Positions 1 through 8,825 of a DNA stretch of 20,000 nucleotides are shown one piece after another. The notes beneath the pieces were generated by a model. The model did not search any database and was not told the DNA's origin. It was given only the letters and a program-made list of their open reading frames with translations. The stretch is from Glandiceps talaboti (lineage: Eukaryota; Hemichordata; Enteropneusta; Spengelidae), in contig NC_135567.1 in NCBI RefSeq assembly GCF_964340395.1, positions 7,559,899 to 7,579,898 on the forward strand. Reading direction: 5' to 3'. The translations under genes were made by a program, and so were the position numbers. Position 1 is the stretch's first letter; every line of letters begins with the position of its first letter.

Positions 1-162
1 TTAGTGATTAAGATTTATGGTACGTTTTTTTTCTTGTGCTGAAATAATGAAATCAAACATGCAATGTACATTCGTAATAATAAGTAGTGAATGTATAAAA
101 TAATGTAGTAAATGTATTTCGTGCAAGCATCCTGGATGACTACACGCCGACCAAATAAATTA
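1..162. other. AT-rich DNA, nothing recognised
   Basis: No coding, RNA or repeat signal could be supported. The segment ends where the first family 1 repeat begins. Confidence 0.5.
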
Positions 163-323
163 ATCTAACATGTTGAATAACGTACTAAACAAAGTTGATG
201 ACGGAGGTCCCTTCCCGTCCAAGCGTTTTTATCCGATAACATCGTCCAAAAATCTAACAGTTTCGTAACTTAGACTATCTAGATGACGGAGATCCCTTTT
301 CAACTAAGCAGTTTTATCATATC
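163..323 (+). repeat. Dispersed repeat family 1, two diverged units
   Basis: Two tandem, diverged units share the order: ATCTAACA, TTGAATAAC or GTAACTTAGAC, GATGACGGAG.TCCCTT, AAGC.GTTTTATC. The TTATCCGATA anchor sits at 229-238 and its diverged equivalent at 314-323, a spacing of 85 bp. The same unit recurs four times at 1011-1330. No open frame runs through both units, so this is most likely a non-coding minisatellite. The family is not one I recognise. Confidence 0.7.
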
Positions 324-348
324 TCATATAAGATTTGACATTTAAGGT

Positions 349-390
349 TAGCCACGAAACACGGCCCAAGTCACGCGAGTTGACGCACCA
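349..390 (+). repeat. Dispersed repeat family 2, diverged copy
   Basis: TAGCCACGAAA followed by a CC-rich spacer and CACGCGAGTTG aligns with 2014-2048, where the same blocks read AGCCACGAAA and CACGAGAGTTG at the same spacing. It lies 25 bp after the family 1 repeat. Confidence 0.55.
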
Positions 391-392
391 CA

Positions 393-424
393 GTACATGT
401 ACAATGTGCATGTACATGTACATG
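393..424. repeat. TACATG-rich low-complexity tract
   Basis: Overlapping TACATGTA and GTGCATGTACATG units form a short, self-complementary alternating purine-pyrimidine tract. Similar but shorter TACATGTA sites occur near 2335-2362. It is probably a simple-sequence tract without specific function. Confidence 0.6.
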
Positions 425-755
425 CTGTCTGTGCCGGTGAGGTATTGAGAAAACTTACATTATTTATTATATTTGCGAGATAAAAAGATGCACAGATTCT
501 TAAAACGTTTATTTTTGAAAGCATAACTTGTCTCTTTTTCGTTAGTCACAAAAATGAACCTGTGATACGAGGAGATGAAAAAGTGGCCGAATACTGTGAA
601 TACCAAGTATGCAGCAAAAACAGTTATCTTTGATATATATACGTACGCACTCAGTGTGTTCCCTTTAACTATTGTGGTGATAAAAGCTGTCATATTAAAT
701 GAATGCAAGAAAAAAATTATGCATCCTTAACAAGTACAAAATGGAAGTATGGTCC
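425..755. other. No supported feature
   Basis: A minus-strand frame at 460-708 (82 codons) is AT-driven and phenylalanine/tyrosine-rich, with no recognisable domain. Nothing else stands out. Confidence 0.45.
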
Positions 756-812
756 CGCAACACGAGGGTTGCGTGAACGACAGAGTTACACCATGACATT
801 CAATAAACTACA
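756..812 (+). repeat. Dispersed repeat family 2, copy with CACGAGGGTT
   Basis: CACGAGGGTT, TGAACGA and ACATTCAATAAACTACA occur in this order. The copy at 1847-1893 has the same three blocks (CACGAGGGTT, TGAACGA, ACACTCAATAAACTACA) with about 8 bp less spacing between the last two. The shared AATAAA inside the third block would be a polyadenylation hexamer if the module were ever transcribed from the + strand. Confidence 0.7.
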
Positions 813-1010
813 TATTAACTCTGGCCTTCAGAAATCAAAACGGTGATAGTGCAACTTGAAAACAATACCTACGTCCACAAGAAGAAATGTAATTACAAAA
901 ATGTACTACGTTGTTATTGCATTTCGTCAATTCTATTTCAACGAAAAATAACTATATCAGACAGCCATTTGTGTGGACGTGTGCCTACGCCTGTACGGTA
1001 GTGTCGGGTG

Positions 1011-1330
1011 TTATCCGATAGCATCGTTAAACATATAACATTTTGAAAAACTTAGACAAACTTGACGACGGAATTCTCTTCCCGGTGAAGCGTTTTTATC
1101 CGATAATATTGTCTAAAAAACAAACATTTTGAATACCTATCCAGACGACAGAGATTCCTTCCCAATGAAGCATATTTATCAAATGTTATCGATGTTATCG
1201 ATGCTATTCGATAGATATCTAACACATTGAATAACTTAGACTTTCAAGACGAAGTCTTTTATCCGATATTACCGATCATTGGGAAAGGGATAGTTATCCA
1301 AAATGTTAGATTTTTAGACGATATCATCGA
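1011..1330 (+). repeat. Dispersed repeat family 1, four diverged tandem units
   Basis: TTATCCGATA or close variants occur at 1011, 1096, 1176 (as TTATCAAATG) and 1259, giving spacings of 85, 80 and 83 bp. Between anchors each unit carries ATCGT..AAA, a block like AACATTTTGAAAAACTTAGAC, a GACGACGGA-like block and CCCGGTGAAGCG or a variant. Units are visibly diverged from each other, so this is an old short array. The plus-strand frame at 1227-1457 crosses it but has no recognisable protein content. Confidence 0.75.
1183..1210 (+). repeat. 9-bp tandem repeat inside family 1
   Basis: ATGTTATCG occurs twice in direct succession (1183-1191, 1192-1200), followed by the variant ATGCTATTCG. It looks like local slippage inside the third family 1 unit. 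Confidence 0.7.
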
Positions 1331-1575
1331 ATATGTCAGGCATTTCCCTTTTAATTTACAGTTGTTAAGTTTACACGTCGATCAGGGCTTCAGATGGGCG
1401 TGTTTAAAGTGGAAACTTGATGTAATAATTTTGAAAATTAATAGTCAGGTCATGTAATCAAGAGAACGTTGATATGACGTTGATGGACTCCGAACAGGGC
1501 AAAACCAAAAGTTCGTATGGTACAGTATAAAGGGTAAAAAGGTTATTCAACGAGTGTAGTGAATCATGTGAATAT

Positions 1576-1587
1576 GTGCTCGAGCAC
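1576..1587. other. Perfect 12-bp palindrome
   Basis: GTGCTCGAGCAC is its own reverse complement. It sits just before a second imperfect dyad rich in CGATCG at about 1597-1628. No binding factor can be assigned. Confidence 0.6.
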
Positions 1588-1629
1588 GTACTGAAATGTC
1601 GATCGCCAATCAATCGATCGCGATCATTT

Positions 1630-1641
1630 TTAGGGTTAGGG
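1630..1641 (+). repeat. Two-unit telomere-like repeat
   Basis: TTAGGGTTAGGG is an exact two-copy match to the common animal telomere unit. It is followed by G-runs (AGGGTTTC, AGGGAGGG) as far as about 1700. Two units are too few to infer a former telomere. Confidence 0.4.
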
Positions 1642-1668
1642 TGCATTTTCCAGGGTTTCTAGGGAGGG
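1639..1668 (+). other. Candidate G-quadruplex (long loops)
   Basis: Four GGG runs at 1639-1641, 1653-1655, 1662-1664 and 1666-1668 are separated by loops of 11, 6 and 1 nt, with another GGG run just upstream at 1633-1635. The long first loop makes folding uncertain. Confidence 0.3.
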
Positions 1669-1846
1669 TTTGAAATTCTAGGGTTTCCAGGACCGTGCGA
1701 ACCCTAGGCTATAGACACACATTCAGAATACTCCCGTATGTAAAAGTAACTAAGAATATTTATTTTCCATCGACGAATATTCAGGCTTAGGTTTAATTTC
1801 TCTATCAAATTTGTCACTTATGAGGTAAAGTCAACATAAATTATCC
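1669..1846. other. AT-rich DNA, nothing recognised
   Basis: A few AGGGTTT-like fragments continue to about 1700. No supported feature follows. Confidence 0.4.
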
Positions 1847-1893
1847 CACCCCACGAGGGTTTACTGAACGATACGGACACTCAATAAACTACA
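1847..1893 (+). repeat. Dispersed repeat family 2, second CACGAGGGTT copy
   Basis: It contains CACGAGGGTT, TGAACGA and ACACTCAATAAACTACA in the same order as the copy at 756-812. The last block is 16 of 17 identical between the two. The surrounding sequence is unrelated, so this is a dispersed copy and not part of a large duplication. Confidence 0.7.
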
Positions 1894-2012
1894 GGATTCG
1901 TGTATTTGTAGCATATTATATACATTTTGTAAATCAAAAGACGCACACGTTATTTAAATGGTTGTTATTTCAAAGATTTTATCGTCTGAAAATGTGTTAT
2001 AGACCCTTTCGG

Positions 2013-2080
2013 GATAGCCACGAAAATAATCCCGGGCCACGAGAGTTGGGTGACCGTTGAGTGACACTGAAAACAACACA
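2013..2080 (+). repeat. Dispersed repeat family 2, composite copy
   Basis: The first half (AGCCACGAAA, then CCACGAGAGTTG) matches the copy at 349-390. The second half (GTGACCG, then ACACTGAAAACAACACA) resembles the 3' part of the copies at 756 and 1847. This copy links the partial versions into one longer module of about 70 bp. Confidence 0.55.
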
Positions 2081-3153
2081 CTTTTTATGCATGTGTGAAG
2101 CGTTGTCAAAACCTATGATAGTGTGATAGCAGTTCATTTATAATGTATTATTTTAGCTCATCACATTCCACTACTGGACAGCAGATACAATTAAACTAGT
2201 TCCACTTCTGACATAAATACTGGATCATATTTGGTATGACTTGACATCGACGTATTACATGGATAGCTATTAAAGTCCTCCTTGCATGACCTCACTATTA
2301 AAGTGAAGACATGGTACACGCGTGTCATGATCACATGTACATGTTGTATTGTGGCGTACATGTATAAGTGACGTGAGGAAGTTGTTGTAACGATAGCTAG
2401 ACTACAAGCACTTATTGCTGGTAAAATTGAAAGGTAAACGGTAAAAGTTGATTTGAAGTTTGAAGGAGCCAAGTGGGTGGTGGGTACGGCAGGGAGTTCC
2501 CTCCCTCCCCTGGAGATTTTTTTAAATTCAAGGACTAAACAGTTAAATTTCCTATCTGCTGTTATTTCAACATGTCAAGGTGATGACAATACCCTCTCCT
2601 GATCCGTCGAAATTGAAATTTGAATTTCGAAAACTAACATCAACAAAAATACTCAAAGTATATTGTTTCATGCCATACCATTTACAATTATTTTATCATA
2701 ATGAAATATTACAGTATTCAATATACTATAAGTCAGGTAGGCCGTCGCACGACGCCTTTTGCCAAGTAAACTTTGTGTCTGAACAAGTGAAAACATAAAT
2801 CCGTTCTCCCGACGGACAAGAGAACTTCATGTGAAAATTACGGGCCCTGACATTAAAACAATTGACACATTCTACACAAAATCACGTCATTGTAACAGGA
2901 AAAGAAATTAGTAAGATTTACATATTTGTACTCGGAAGTGTTTTATACAAAATGTTGCGAAACCACTTCATGTTAGTGTACAAGTGATTTAACTACTAAT
3001 CTCGGTAAGCGAAAGATTGCGTCAACCTTGCAACGGCAGAATTCTCCTATTGCAAATACACGTAATTAGCAAATCTAAGAAAGTATTGAAAATGAAAATT
3101 ACTGTCATGAGATTTCGTTGGTTACACGTTAGTTGGTATTTTGACAGAATCTC
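2081..3153. other. Unique AT-rich DNA, no gene supported
   Basis: Short frames at 2191-2472 (minus), 2580-2798 (plus) and 3017-3202 (plus) have no recognised domain or homologous neighbour. They are no longer than chance frames elsewhere. A small hairpin at 2740-2756 (stem GGC/GCC and GTCG/CGAC) is the only structure noted. Confidence 0.5.
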
Positions 3154-3161
3154 CACCAATC
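3154..3161 (+). repeat. Target-site duplication, left copy
   Basis: CACCAATC directly abuts the left terminal inverted repeat and is repeated exactly at 3445-3452. The match extends by two further bases (CA), because the transposon itself begins with CA. Confidence 0.75.
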
Positions 3162-3444
3162 CACAGGGGCGTGTATTATTGCTTAGATTTCCGTTTTCTT
3201 AGGAAAATATCATACGAATCTTGCTGCTACAAATGTATCGATCTATAATACTACGTATATTATAAATAATAATAATAATAATAATAATAATAAACTTTAT
3301 TTAAACTCGATAGCCTCATAGGTAACAGCCTTTTTTCATGAGGGTCGAATTATGATACAGGTAGGAATATATATTCCAAAGGTTGTTATATTTTGTTTGT
3401 AGACCTGGAAAACAACAATCTATGCAATATTACACGCCCCTGTG
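3162..3444. mobile_element. hAT-like miniature inverted-repeat transposon (283 bp)
   Basis: The ends are 28-bp inverted repeats (3162-3189 and 3417-3444) that match at 26 of 28 positions. Both begin CACAGGGGCGTGTA when read inward. Identical 8-bp direct repeats CACCAATC abut them at 3154-3161 and 3445-3452. An 8-bp target duplication with CAGGGG-type termini is the hallmark of the hAT superfamily. There is no transposase frame inside, so the copy is non-autonomous and would need a hAT transposase supplied elsewhere. The interior holds a nine-unit AAT microsatellite and a stretch that, on the minus strand, reads AATAAAG just before a TTA-repeat tail. Confidence 0.8.
3265..3291 (+). repeat. (AAT)9 microsatellite inside the miniature transposon
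   Basis: Nine perfect AAT units. On the minus strand the order is a sequence ending AATAAAGTTTA followed by the TTA repeat. Many non-LTR retroposons and SINEs end in this way, so the microsatellite may be the tail of a retroposon fragment nested in the miniature transposon, or simply part of the transposon. Confidence 0.85.
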
Positions 3445-3452
3445 CACCAATC
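3445..3452 (+). repeat. Target-site duplication, right copy
   Basis: Second copy of CACCAATC, directly after the right terminal inverted repeat ending CCCCTGTG. Confidence 0.75.
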
Positions 3453-3454
3453 CA

Positions 3455-5456
3455 CCCATGGTCGAAGTTATGTGTCGCTAATTATATTTCACGCAATTCG
3501 AACTTTGAACTTTGAAGAGCGTTCTCATACCTAGCTAGCAGACATGTTGCGCAAGTCGAAGTCGATCAATCACAATGTATTTTACAGGTAAATGCAGATG
3601 TGAACAATAACATGCTACACACATGCACATGGGCAAAACATGAATGATTTACTGTGATAGCTCTCCAGTCAGAAAATATAAAATAGGAACACAATAGCAG
3701 CAGTCAAACATATTACATAATATGTCTTGACGCATGACGAATCATATGTAAGAAACGATCAATGGACTTGAAAATCAAAGACTAGGCTTAAGTCAAAAAC
3801 AAGCCAACGACAATAGTTCACGACCATGCCGTCGTTTCGAAGACAGCAACATGATGAACGCACTACTGATTTTCGCCCGAGACGGTACGGAAAATATAAC
3901 ATGTAAAAATCTACTGTAAAAGACGTACTTGTTCATTGAATCTGTAATGATTGTACACAGCGTAAATAAACGTGATTAGGGCTACTATACTTTTTTTTCA
4001 CTACAACAAATTTAGTTATTGATCGTTTCATGTAGCAACGATATAAAAATGCTTTCTGTTTCAAAAACGATTTTCAAGAAACATAACACTCGCTAAAATG
4101 ACATACGTGCACATTTCAAGAACTGTTGACACAAGCATAGATTAGATGTCGTTATCCCTAAAATAAATAAACTACGGTGTTTAAACACATCCTGGATAAC
4201 ATTCGATGTAATGTGTAAGACAATTTAATAGGGTAGGAAACTAAACAAATCTAGTGTGTGTTCATTAAACTCCAAGGACAAAACCACGACTTAAGTCTCA
4301 GACCACTAAAACACTTCTTTTAATCGTTTGAACTTCAGTAAAAAGTTCAAAAACTACTTGTGAGAATACAAGTCCCGGGTGTCGTTGACTTTAACAATAC
4401 TTATAAGCCTATGTACATTGCGCGCAGAAATGTCCACTGATGACGTCGTCGTTTCCAACATGTTACAAACTCAAAGCATAGCGTAAGGTTGGAGAGAAAC
4501 GACGTCTATGCTCAAAGATTTATAAGACACAAACTAAATTTCATTGGAAGCCATTCATAAGAAGTGGGTAAATATGAAATTGTGTTATCACCTGCAGCGG
4601 AGTAGAAAAAGTCGCTAGCCTTGAGTGTTAATACAAATGTATTCTACTCGCACGGTCATTTACTCATACACTGTACATATTTGTATTGACCATAACACTC
4701 GTGACCTCCACATGGCGACGACTCTGAATAATGTTGAAGTACAGTGTATGTTTCGTCTTGTTCCCATTCAAGTTAGAAACGTGTTTTACGGGTATCTGTA
4801 CGACTTGTGCACTGTGTAGCTAAGTAATCTCATTGTTTCCCTACTAGTTACTAGACTAGTAAAATCACAACCTTTGTCTACCTTCATGCTGTAAGCTACT
4901 TCCAAATGATAAATACACAAACATGTAAATTGCCGGCTATTACGGCAATATGAAAGCCTTGCTGTTGTTTAGCTGAAACTCAAACCACTATAGTTGTCTG
5001 AGGCTGAAGTTATTAATACTAGTATATGTTTTAACTGTTAAAATTACGGATTGTACTAAAACCGGAAAGTAGTCACATAAGCAACACAGTAAGACATTTT
5101 CAATATGCATAATAAAGACGAAGTGAACGCGCCCGTCTTTCATCGACCGGAAGATATCGTTCATCTCATGTTTTGAGTCGTCAAGTGTGCAGGCACGTTT
5201 TATTACATACATGTACAATCGCAATTGTGAAAGACGCCAAACGATGTAGTCGAATACAGTTAGTCACGACATGGTCACAACACAACAAACCGCATGCTTA
5301 CGTGAAGTGTAATAGTCACACGTTTGAGTCTAGTAACAGAAAACAACGTAAACAGTAAATGTTTCATTTTTTGGGTGTGCAGAATGCATCCTTGGTTCAT
5401 GAATATCATTCTACACTACCATGATGTGAAATCTTGAAACACTTAAAAAGACATGC
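3455..5456. other. Unique AT-rich DNA, no gene supported
   Basis: Frames at 4625-4819 (plus), 4988-5224 (minus) and 5173-5358 (plus) are short, overlapping or isolated, with no family resemblance. Apart from the imperfect inverted repeat at 4623-4700 I see no structured element. Confidence 0.5.
4623..4700. repeat. Imperfect inverted repeat
   Basis: The left arm at 4623-4641 (GAGTGTTA then ATACAAAT) is mirrored by the right arm at 4674-4700 (ATTTGTAT then TAACACTC). The right arm carries about eight extra bases. The 32-bp centre would be the loop. No flanking direct repeat was found, so a transposon origin is not supported. Confidence 0.5.
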
Positions 5457-5621
5457 ATGTACAGTGTGACACGCAACACACGGGTTGAAATGAAACACGA
5501 GGGATATAACGCGAGTACTCCACGTGACTCCCAACACGCATTTGCGTGTCACGCAAATTTTCCCGCGTTTCGAATGCATTTGTCCCGCGAGTGTTGGTCA
5601 AGTTACATTTGTCTGGTAGTG
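5457..5621. other. CpG-richer left flank of the satellite with palindromes
   Basis: CpG dinucleotides are much denser here than in the surrounding DNA (ACGCAACACACGGG, AACGCGAG, CCCGCG and others). It includes CACACGGGTTG and ACACGAGGGA, which resemble the family 2 core. Two palindromes overlap: ACACGCA-TT-TGCGTGT at 5534-5549 and TTTGCGTG-T-CACGCAAA at 5541-5557, so the central TGCGTG block can pair on either side. Short overlapping frames on both strands continue into the array and look spurious. Confidence 0.5.
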
Positions 5622-5631
5622 TACACCAATA

Positions 5632-6055
5632 AGTGTAGTCTGTACTAGTGGTAGTAGCAAGATTCAATCTGCCTCTGCTTTGAAATAAAGTTACCCATTT
5701 TAATATGACGCGTATCATGTATAATTCTGTATGTACACATTGTTATATATGGCAGCTATAGCCAAAGACGCATACTTTATGACCCATGCAATTAAAACCC
5801 CTGAATATTTCAGATTGCTTTTTACACAGTTAATACACCAATAAGTGTAGTCTGTACTAGTGGTAGTAGCAAGATTCAATCTGCCTTTGCTTTGAAATAA
5901 AGATACCCATTTTAATATGACGCGTATCATATCTATTAATTCCCTATGTATACATTGATATATATGGCAGTTAGCAAAGACGCATACTTTATGACCCATG
6001 CAATTAAAACCCCTGAATATTTCAGATTGCTTATTGCATAGTTAATACACCAGTC
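5632..6055 (+). repeat. 424-bp dimer, copy 1 (left edge of array)
   Basis: Two 212-bp monomers (one with TATAATTCTGTATG in the linker, one with CTATTAATTCCC and a CTTATTGCATAG tract) form a dimer. It is repeated directly at 6056-6479 with no difference that I could see. Near-identity right at the array edge indicates a recent duplication. Confidence 0.85.
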
Positions 6056-6479
6056 AGTGTAGTCTGTACTAGTGGTAGTAGCAAGATTCAATCTGCCTCT
6101 GCTTTGAAATAAAGTTACCCATTTTAATATGACGCGTATCATGTATAATTCTGTATGTACACATTGTTATATATGGCAGCTATAGCCAAAGACGCATACT
6201 TTATGACCCATGCAATTAAAACCCCTGAATATTTCAGATTGCTTTTTACACAGTTAATACACCAATAAGTGTAGTCTGTACTAGTGGTAGTAGCAAGATT
6301 CAATCTGCCTTTGCTTTGAAATAAAGATACCCATTTTAATATGACGCGTATCATATCTATTAATTCCCTATGTATACATTGATATATATGGCAGTTAGCA
6401 AAGACGCATACTTTATGACCCATGCAATTAAAACCCCTGAATATTTCAGATTGCTTATTGCATAGTTAATACACCAGTC
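6056..6479 (+). repeat. 424-bp dimer, copy 2
   Basis: Second copy of the dimer. It also forms the beginning of the first 2683-bp higher-order unit. Confidence 0.85.
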
Positions 6480-8738
6480 AGTGTAGTCTGTACTAGTGGT
6501 AGTAGCAAGATTCAATCTGCCTCTGCTTTGAAATAAAATTACCCATTTTAATATGACGCGTATCATGTACAATTCCCTATGATACACATTGTTATATATG
6601 GCAGCTATATCCAAAGATGCATACTTTATGACCCATGCCATTAAAACCCCTGAATATTTCAGATTGCTTTTTACACAGTTAATACACCAATAAGTGTAGT
6701 CTGTACTAGTGGTAGTAGCAAGATTCAATCTGCCTCTACTTTGAAATAAAGTTAATACCCATTTTAATATGACGCGACGTATATCATGTATTCCATATAA
6801 TGGCAGCTAGCCAAAGACGCATACTTTATGACCCATGCAATTAAAACCCCAGAATATTTCAGGTTGCTTTTTACACAGTTAATACACCAATAAGTGTAGT
6901 CTGTACTAGTGGTAGTAGCAAGATTCAATCTGCCTCTGCTTTGAAATAAAGTTACCCATTTTAATATGACGCGTATCATATCCCTATGTATACATTGTTA
7001 TATATGGCAGCTACCCAAAGACGCATACTTTATGACCCTTGCAATTAAAACCCCTGAATATTTCAGTTTGCTTTTTACACAGTTAATACACCAATAAGTG
7101 TAGTCTGTACTAGTTGTAGTAGCAAGATTCAATCTGCCTCTGCTTTGAAATAAAGTTACCCATTTTAATATGACGCGTATCATATGTGTATTCCCTATGT
7201 ATTGCTATATATGGCAGCTAGCCAAAGACGGATACTTTATGACCCATGCAATTAAAACCCCTGAATATTTCAGGTTGCTTTTTACACAGTTAATAGACCA
7301 ATAAGTGTAGTCTGTAATAGTGGTAGTAGCAATATTCAATCTGCCTCTACTTTGAAATAAAGTTACCCATTTTAATATTACGCGACGTATATCATGTATT
7401 CCATATGTATACATTGCTATATATGGCAGCTAGCCAAAGACGCATACTTTATGACACATGCAATTAAAACCCCAGAATATTTCAGGTTGCTTTTTACACA
7501 GTTAATACACCAATAAGTGTAGTCTGTACTAGTGGTAGTAGCAAGATTCAATCTGCCTCTGCTTTGAAATAAAGTTACCCATTTTAATATTACGCGTATC
7601 ATATCCCTATGTATACATTGTTATATATGGCAGCTAGCCAAAGACGCATACTTTATGACCCTTGCAATTAAAACCCCTGAATATTTCAGGTTGCTTTTTA
7701 CACAGTTAATACACCAATAAGTGTAGTCTGTACTAGTTGTAGTAGCAAGATTCAATCTGCCTCAGCTTTGAAATAAAAAATACCCATTTTAATATGACGC
7801 CTTATCATGCTTTGCTTTATATATGGCAGCCAGCCAAAGAATCATACTTTATGACCCATGCAATTAAAACCCCTTTATATTTCAGGTTGCTTTTTACACA
7901 GTTAATACACCAATAAGTGTAGTCTGTACTAGTGGTAGTAGCAAGATTCAATCTGCCTCTGCTTTGAAATAAAGTTACCCATTTTAATATGACGCGTATC
8001 ATATGTGTATTCCCTATGTATTGCTATATATGGCAGCTAGCCAAAGACGGATACTTTATGACCCATGCAATTAAAACCCCTGAATATTTCAGATTGCTTT
8101 TTACACAGTTAATACACCAATAAGTGTAGTCTGTACTAGTGGTAGTAGCAAGATTCAATCTGCCTCTGCTTTGAAATAAAGTTACCCATTTTAATATGAC
8201 ACGTATCATATGTGTATTCCCTATGTATTGCTATATATGGCAGCTAGCCAAAGACGGATACTTTATGACCCATGCAATTAAAACCCCTGAATATTTCAGG
8301 TTGCTTTTTACACAGTTAATACACCAATAAGTGTAGTCTGTACTAGTGGTAGTAGCAAGATTCAATCTGCTTCTGCTTTGAAATAAAGATACCCATTTTA
8401 ATATGACGCCTTATCATATGCATTATGCTTTATATATGGCAGCTAGCCAAAGACGCATACTTTATGACCCATGCCATTAAAACCCCTGAATATTTCAGAT
8501 TGCTTTTTACATAGTTAATACACCAATCAGTGTAGTCTGTACTAGTGGTAGTAGCAAGATTCAATCTGCCTCTGCTTTGAAATAAAGATACCCATTTTAA
8601 TATGATGCGTATCATATCTATTAATTCCCTATATATACATTGATATATGGCAGTAAGCAAAGACGCATACTTTATGATCCATGCAATTAAAACCCCTGAA
8701 TATTTCAGATTGCTTATTGCATAGTTAATACACCAATA
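6056..8738 (+). repeat. 2683-bp higher-order repeat (13 monomers), copy 1
   Basis: Marker positions from 6081 to 8355 recur exactly 2683 bp later, including irregular spacings (213, 200, 204, 207, 212, 204, 196, 207, 207). Rare variants travel with it: the AATAGTGGTAGTAGCAATATTC monomer (near 7318, 10001), the CGCGACGTATATC linkers and the CGCCTTATCATG linker. Only scattered single-base differences separate the copies, for example GAATCATAC (7849) against GAATTATAC (10532). Confidence 0.93.
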
Positions 8739-8825
8739 AGTGTAGTCTGTACTAGTGGTAGTAGCAAGATTCAATCTGCCTCTGCTTTGAAATAAAGTTA
8801 CCCATTTTAATATGACGCGTATCAT
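8430..8825 (-). other. Conserved satellite reading frame, two-monomer example (131 codons), probably non-coding
   Basis: On the minus strand most monomers contain an ATG-started frame of about 61 codons beginning MIRVILKWVTLFQSRGRLNL and usually ending SCHI before TAG. Here two monomers are read through without a stop, so the repeat unit appears twice 70 residues apart. Identical 122-codon versions occur at 6360-6728, 9043-9411, 11726-12094, 12674-13042 and 14137-14505. I recognise no protein family, signal peptide or catalytic motif. The conservation follows automatically from homogenisation of the satellite, so translation is not implied. Confidence 0.2.

Noticed and set aside
460-708. Minus-strand 82-codon frame and the other short frames in 1-5600
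   Set aside because: All are 61-94 codons, low-complexity or cysteine/tyrosine-rich from AT-rich DNA, with no recognised domain, no neighbouring exon pattern and often overlapping frames on the other strand.
2740-2760. Hairpin followed by TTTT resembling a bacterial terminator
   Set aside because: The stem is short with a bulge, there is no gene upstream, and the DNA is animal-like.
3340-3352. tRNA-type B box (GGGTCGAATTA)
   Set aside because: It differs from the B-box consensus at key positions, and no A box or tRNA fold surrounds it.
3265-3416. Independent LINE or SINE 3' end on the minus strand
   Set aside because: Not reported as a separate element because it lies wholly inside a miniature transposon with intact ends and target duplication. 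It is kept only as a possible nested fragment.
4839-4860. ACTAGT-rich imperfect palindrome
   Set aside because: Short, low-complexity and without flanking direct repeats.
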